Shown here: piece by piece, positions 18,896-22,541 of the stretch
How positions within the stretch are numbered: the first letter of the stretch is position 1
Layout: each line of letters starts with the position of its first letter
Origin: Haplomitrium mnioides
Taxonomy: Eukaryota > Marchantiophyta > Haplomitriopsida > Calobryales
Length of the DNA stretch: 22,541 nucleotides
Reading direction: 5' to 3'
NCBI GenBank assembly: GCA_049999725.1
Contig: JBNGIS010032207.1
Location: 1 to 22,541, forward strand
The notes under the pieces: model-generated
The model's database searches: none
Seen by the model: only the letters and a program-made list of their open reading frames with translations
What the model was told of the DNA's origin: nothing
Translations under genes and position numbers: made by a program

Positions 18896-19819
18896 TAGTT
18901 TTAAAGATATAAGAGATAATGGATTCCACATACACACTAGCACTTGTAAAGATCAAGAGGTGTTATATATTTTACAAAACACTCCTAGCAGATGTGAAAT
19001 AAAAGAAACATTTTTTGTGTATCCTCTTGGGTTTTATGGAACGCAAATTCAAAGTTTCTTACTTGATGAAAAATAGATTGATCACAACATATTATGGCAT
19101 AAATGCTTAGGACATCCTAACACGAATATGCTTCAAAATATTCTTAAAGTGTCGAGATCTATTTCTCCTAGCATTAAACCATATATGATCAATAAACAAT
19201 GCATCGAATGTTCTCAAAGCAAGCTAGTCCTATGGCCAACAATATCCAAGACTGTGATGGATATACCCAGATTCCTTGAGATACTACACGTAGATGTATG
19301 TGGCTCTATTGACCCACCAAGTAGACCATGTCGGTACTTCTTGGTTATTATCTGCGTGTCATCAAAATGGTCACAAGTCTCTACCCAAAATTTAGTCTTT
19401 CCTAGGATCTTGCACATATTTTGAAATTGAAAGCTCAATTTCCAGAAAATCCAGTGAGAGTCCTACGGGTTGACAATGCGAGGGAGTTTACATCAAAGAC
19501 TTTTGATGAATTTTGCATGACCACGGGTATAGATGTCCAATACTCTATGGCTCACGTCCATTTTCAAAATGGCATAGCCGAAAGAGTTATTCGAAGCATA
19601 TAAATGATAGCTAGGCCCATGCTCATGTAGACTAGATTACCGGTTTCTGCATGTGGCCACGTTGTATTACATGCTGCCTCATTATTAAAATTCAGGCCAT
19701 CAGCATTTAATACTTTGACACCTCACCAGCTTACCTATGGGACTATTTCTGATCTATCTCATCTACATATTTTTGGTTGTCAAGTCCTTGTTCCGATTAT
19801 GTGACCAAAAAGGACTAAG
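18896..19819 (+). pseudogene. Copia #3 GAG-pre-integrase and integrase with full DD(35)E
   Basis: ISFKDIRDNGFHIHTSTCKD opens the GAG-pre-integrase part. WHKCLGHPN (19095-19121) and CIECSQSK (19200-19223) give the HHCC zinc-binding domain. Catalytic Asp 1 is in LHVDVCGSI (codon 19293-19295), Asp 2 in LRVDNAREFTS (19472-19474) and Glu in FQNGIAERVI (19580-19582). The last two are separated by 35 residues, the classical spacing. TAG at 19074, a one-base frameshift near 19416 and stops at 19601 and 19628 break it. The end reads LTPHQLTYGTISDLSHLHIF and FGCQVLVPI. It would have inserted element DNA. Confidence 0.88.
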
Positions 19820-20390
19820 ATGGGTCCTCAAAGACAGAAGAGCATCTATATGGGATATGAATCCCCATTGATCATACGATATCTGGAACCATCCACAACG
19901 TATGTATTTCAAACCAGATTTGCAAATTGCCACTTCTATGAGGATATATTCCCATCATTATTTGAAGATAAAAATTCTTCATTACCGAAAAAGTTAGAAT
20001 GGGAGAAAATATCCACTTTATGGATAGATTAGAGAATAAAGCAATGTGAGGATGAAGTCAAGAGACTTCTTCACTTGACTAAAATTGTCAAACTATTGCT
20101 TGACTCATTTAATAAGATTGCAAAGGTAACACGATCACAAATTCCTACTGTAATCGTACTTGCAAGAATTCAAGGCACTATTATAATACGAAGTGATCAA
20201 TTACCAAGGCAAAAGAGAGGATGCCCTTTAGGCTCAAAAGACTCTCAACCAAGGCAAAGAATTTCAACAAAGAGGACTACATTCTCAATTGATGTGCATA
20301 TACCACCATCATCATCTATTACACTACCATCTCAGCCTACTATCTCTCTTTTAGAGATCCTGGCTAATAAAGAAATTTCAATCCACTATC
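19820..20390 (+). pseudogene. Copia #3 integrase C-terminus and linker
   Basis: One frame gives MGPQRQKSIYMGYESPLIIR and a YVFQTRFANCHFYEDIFP-type segment. A stop follows at 20030, then the linker with LLDSFNKIAKVTRS and SKDSQPRQRISTKRT. It ends with KEISIHY at about 20386. The same HY-M-N position in copia #1 and #2 is followed by RT, but here the sequence jumps to the RNase H tail. Confidence 0.8.
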
Positions 20391-20645
20391 TGACCCTACT
20401 ATTATCCATGATGATAATTTAGCATGTGTGCAGTAGATCTCACAGGGATTTATCAGAGGAGATGTATTAAGCATATAGCACCAAAATTCTTTTTTACTCA
20501 TGAGCAACAAGATGATACTATATCAATACAAGTGATCATCGGGAAGGATAATATAGTAGATCTATTTATGAAGACTTTACCTCTTGCACTACATCAGAGA
20601 TATTATGATCTTATTAGACTATGCCGACAATCCATATTATTATGA
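20391..20645 (+). pseudogene. Copia #3 RNase H C-terminal remnant after internal deletion
   Basis: DPTIIHDDNLACVQ (20392-20433) matches the last RNase H motif of copia (HEDN-AC), including its Asp-Asn. In another frame, IKHIAPKFFFTHEQQDD and KDNIVDLFMKTLPLALHQRY follow to TGA 20643-20645, giving the normal polyprotein end. All of RT and the first three quarters or so of RNase H are absent. Copia #2 has about 1.5 kb between the same two points. Confidence 0.88.
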
Positions 20646-21026
20646 TCTTCATCGACATATTTGATATTCTCTATTTTTTCATCTTTTCGACGATCATATT
20701 TTATATTCGGGCAGTATATTATATTTTTTCCTTGGATCTATATATCATTTCATCTTTTGCCTCATTCTTATATTCTTTTATATTTTTATGGCCTATAGCC
20801 ATATCATTCATCATTTTATATCATGATGTTTTGTATTTCCTATTCTACAATCCATGATATGATGATGGTTGTACTCTTTCACTCGAAGGAGTATGAGAGG
20901 GTTTTAATGAGGCAACATCATTATCTCTTTATATGGATTTTATTGTTTGAGTTGGAGTTCTTTTTCTCATATTGATCTTTTCTTCTATGTTACGATTGCT
21001 TATAACATTCCCCATGTTATAGGGAG
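20646..21026 (+). other. Copia #3 3' untranslated region with polypurine tract
   Basis: This is a T-rich, non-coding stretch; the 78-codon frame at 20621-20857 is low-complexity and hydrophobic and is probably chance. AGGGAG at 21021-21026 directly precedes the 3' LTR and can serve as the plus-strand priming purine tract, short as it is. GAAGGAGTATGAGAGGG near 20885-20901 is a second purine-rich run. Confidence 0.6.
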
Positions 21027-21281
21027 TGTTATGATACATAGAGTAACATAGAACTAGGATTAGATGCTACTTTACTAATCTATCATTAGGTTACTAATCT
21101 ATCATTAGTAACTATATTAAGCTAATCCTAATCCTAGACACAAGGATGATTATCTATTGTATTGCTAATTGATGAGATATATGAGATGAGAGGAGAGAAG
21201 AGAGGTGAATATTCATTGCATGCCATACCATGAGCTAATGTGCCTATTTGTTGAAATGTCTATTACACACATCACTCAACA
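21027..21281 (+). repeat. Copia #3 3' LTR (255 bp)
   Basis: It begins TGTTATGATACATAG and ends TCACTCAACA. It matches the 5' LTR over its length, with an extra 13 bases near the start. Most differences are transitions, clustered in part near 21215-21225. GAAAT follows at once. Confidence 0.93.
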
Positions 21282-21286
21282 GAAAT
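21282..21286. repeat. Copia #3 target-site duplication GAAAT, right
   Basis: This is an exact copy of 14835-14839. After it, the interrupted copia #2 leader resumes. Confidence 0.9.
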
Positions 21287-22329
21287 GTCTGAGCAACAAA
21301 TATAATATGTATCACCAACAAGGTTCAATTCTTCAATCTACTTATAAATTTTTGCTTGATTTCCTTACATGCTTCATTTTTATGTCTTCAAATTGCAAAT
21401 CTATGCTCTACAATGTCAATTGTTGTTGTATGCTCTCAAAAGAGAGCATTCATTCCAATTTTTTTGATAAATGAGCCTTTTTTGCTCACTTCTTTTCTTC
21501 AATGAACAATTTATGTCCTCTCCAACTTTTATGCATATATGCTTCAATATGTTAGGTGCCTTTTTTGTTGTAGAATGTGCTTCATTTAGTTGAAGGGTAT
21601 GACTTCATGAGAAACTTCTTTGATGTGTTGTTACTTTAAACATGTTCGCTTCATATTTTGCTTTTCTTAGATTTTCTTGAGTTATTCATCCAACAACACA
21701 TCAAACTTCCTCTTTGCAGCATGTGCTTTGGCTTTTGCAGCTTTAGATAATGTTATATTATCTACAAGTAAGCAAAATATTGTTCTTCTTCAGTTTAGAG
21801 CTTCATTGAGCTGCTCACTGGTTGCTCGAACATACTAATGTGGTTCTTCAATGTTCTCTTCTTTGATTTGCTAATTCGAGTAAATAAAATCGATTTTGAA
21901 TCATTTATAGCTCTTCAAAATTGTTTCAAGTTTCTTACAATTATTTTTAGATCCTTTGAATTGTTTCCAACTCTTCAAGAAGCCTTTCGATTCCATATTC
22001 GATTGTATCTTCTTTTGAATTTTTAGGTTTCAAGCTCTTTGTCAATTTAAAGCTCTTTGTTAATTTACTACTCTGTGTCTTCTTTGATATTTGCTTCTTC
22101 GAATATGTGAATCAAGCATCTACTTGCTCTTGTTTTGACTGATTTTCTTGATGAAGAAGTTTTCTTCAAGTTGTTTTCTTTAAGGTTTTCTTCTGTGATA
22201 TACTTCATTTCTTCCATATGTTGTTCTTTTTTTTTGAACATGTCTGTATTTGTTTTTTTCTTTGTGATTTGTCTTTAGGTTTGTTAAATGGTAATCTGCT
22301 TTTGACTACATATATTTGTTTTTAGTTAT
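21287..22329 (-). other. Copia #2 leader remainder and decayed coiled-coil-like coding region
   Basis: The first 150 bases or so continue the copia #2 leader (alignable to 9370-9480 in copia #1). From about 22050 down to 21430 the minus strand reads as Lys/Glu/Gln-rich, coiled-coil-like protein. Examples are LEELETIQRI near 21980, SEQLNEALN near 21805 and KAAKAKAHAAKRKFDVLLDE near 21740-21680. The frames are broken mainly by TAA codons at places where CAA would fit. I do not recognise the family. It could belong to copia #2's 5' region or to the outer TIR element. The plus strand is strikingly T-rich, with TTCTT repeats at 22060-22260. A 5' LTR for copia #2 is not visible. Confidence 0.4.
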
Positions 22330-22413
22330 TAATAGCCACAACTTTGAACCACGAAAAGGCTACCTAGAATATGAACTGTTTTTTAGAAAATTTGTGATTT
22401 TTCATATCAAAAA
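22330..22413 (-). repeat. Right arm of the outer imperfect terminal inverted repeat
   Basis: The reverse complement matches 1-87: the outer 22 bases (22392-22413) are identical, GGTTCAAAGT (22341-22350 on the complement) is identical, and the remainder has gaps and substitutions. The arm abuts the T-rich region on its left. Confidence 0.6.
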
Positions 22414-22541
22414 ACATAAAAAAAACGAGGTTAATTTTAAAAACCAAAAAGTACATGAGTTTTTTGGATTTGTTTTTGGTCGTTTCAGCAAGCGTGATAG
22501 AGCAAAAGTTAATTTTGTTATGCAAAACCAATCAATATTAC
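22414..22541. other. AT-rich end of window, outer TIR sequence or flank
   Basis: No gene is visible. ACATAAAAAAAACGAGGTT and TTTTTGGTCGTTTCAGC are its main landmarks. If the left arm continues beyond the window, part of this may still be terminal repeat. Position 2007-2026 in the third copy resembles the first bases here, which supports an arm longer than 87 bases. Confidence 0.3.

Larger units (their letters stand above)
14840..21281 (+). mobile_element. Copia #3: LTR-bounded Ty1/copia element lacking RT
   Basis: This is a complete 6442-bp insertion. It has a 5' LTR at 14840-15081, a PBS-like site, an unusually long leader, Gag, protease, GAG-pre-integrase, integrase, linker, a short RNase H tail, a purine tract and a 3' LTR at 21027-21281, with GAAAT on both sides. 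Its Gag is the best preserved of the three copies and starts with ATG. RT and most of RNase H are gone between the linker and the RNase H C-terminus (about 20390). Comparing the LTRs by eye gives about 18 substitutions over roughly 225 aligned bases (near 8 percent), so insertion is not recent. It lies in the leader of copia #2 and is therefore younger than it. Confidence 0.93.

Noticed and set aside
20621-20857. 78-codon hydrophobic frame as an envelope-like or membrane protein
   Set aside because: It is T-rich and Phe/Ile/Tyr-biased with no family resemblance, and lies in the 3' untranslated region of copia #3.
1-22541. tRNA, rRNA or small RNA genes
   Set aside because: No cloverleaf, A/B box pair in proper spacing, or rRNA-like stretch was seen by eye; a tRNAscan or Rfam run was not possible.

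Overview
This window is plant nuclear DNA made almost entirely of decayed, nested transposable elements. I see no intact host gene, rRNA or tRNA. The evidence for a plant is three related Ty1/copia polyproteins of the plant Gag (UBN2-type)/zinc-knuckle/GAG-pre-integrase/DDE/RT/RNase H type, short LTRs with 5-bp target duplications, a GC-rich 3.6-kb LTR-like insertion in AT-rich DNA, and one probable spliceosomal intron. I cannot name the species; a flowering plant is the most likely source.

Layout. The outermost structure is an imperfect inverted repeat: 1-87 matches the reverse complement of 22330-22413, including 22 identical bases at its outer edge. The window may therefore lie almost wholly inside one TIR-bounded element that has been inflated by later insertions. 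Just inside the left arm (about 68-1116) is a decayed gene of bacterial type. It carries a degenerate DPPY motif (DIPY), a KP motif and a C-terminal DLCSGxGTG motif, in the order of a beta-class amino (N4-cytosine/N6-adenine) DNA methyltransferase, with a likely intron and a polyadenylation signal. A 29-bp repeat, a nine-copy 37-bp minisatellite and a third copy of the terminal repeat follow, up to 2105.

From about 2100 to 14600 two related copia elements lie head to tail on the minus strand. Copia #1 (gag start near 9115, running down to about 2101) is truncated inside reverse transcriptase. It is split at 4296-7870 by a GC-rich insertion with TG...CA ends and a 5-bp AGTTC duplication, best read as a solo LTR. 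Copia #2 (gag start near 14577, running down to about 10026) still has every domain from Gag to RNase H, but many frameshifts and stops.

A third copia (#3) lies on the plus strand at 14840-21281, inserted in the leader of copia #2. It has both LTRs (242 and 255 bp), a GAAAT duplication, a PBS-like site and a purine tract. Gag and the integrase DD(35)E triad are recognisable, but all of reverse transcriptase and most of RNase H are deleted, so it could move only with proteins supplied by another element.

Inferred order of events: a TIR element carrying a methyltransferase-like gene, then copia #1/#2 insertions, then the solo LTR into #1 and copia #3 into #2. Everything recognisable carries stops or frameshifts. 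The methyltransferase-like gene beside the terminal repeat is the most unusual item.
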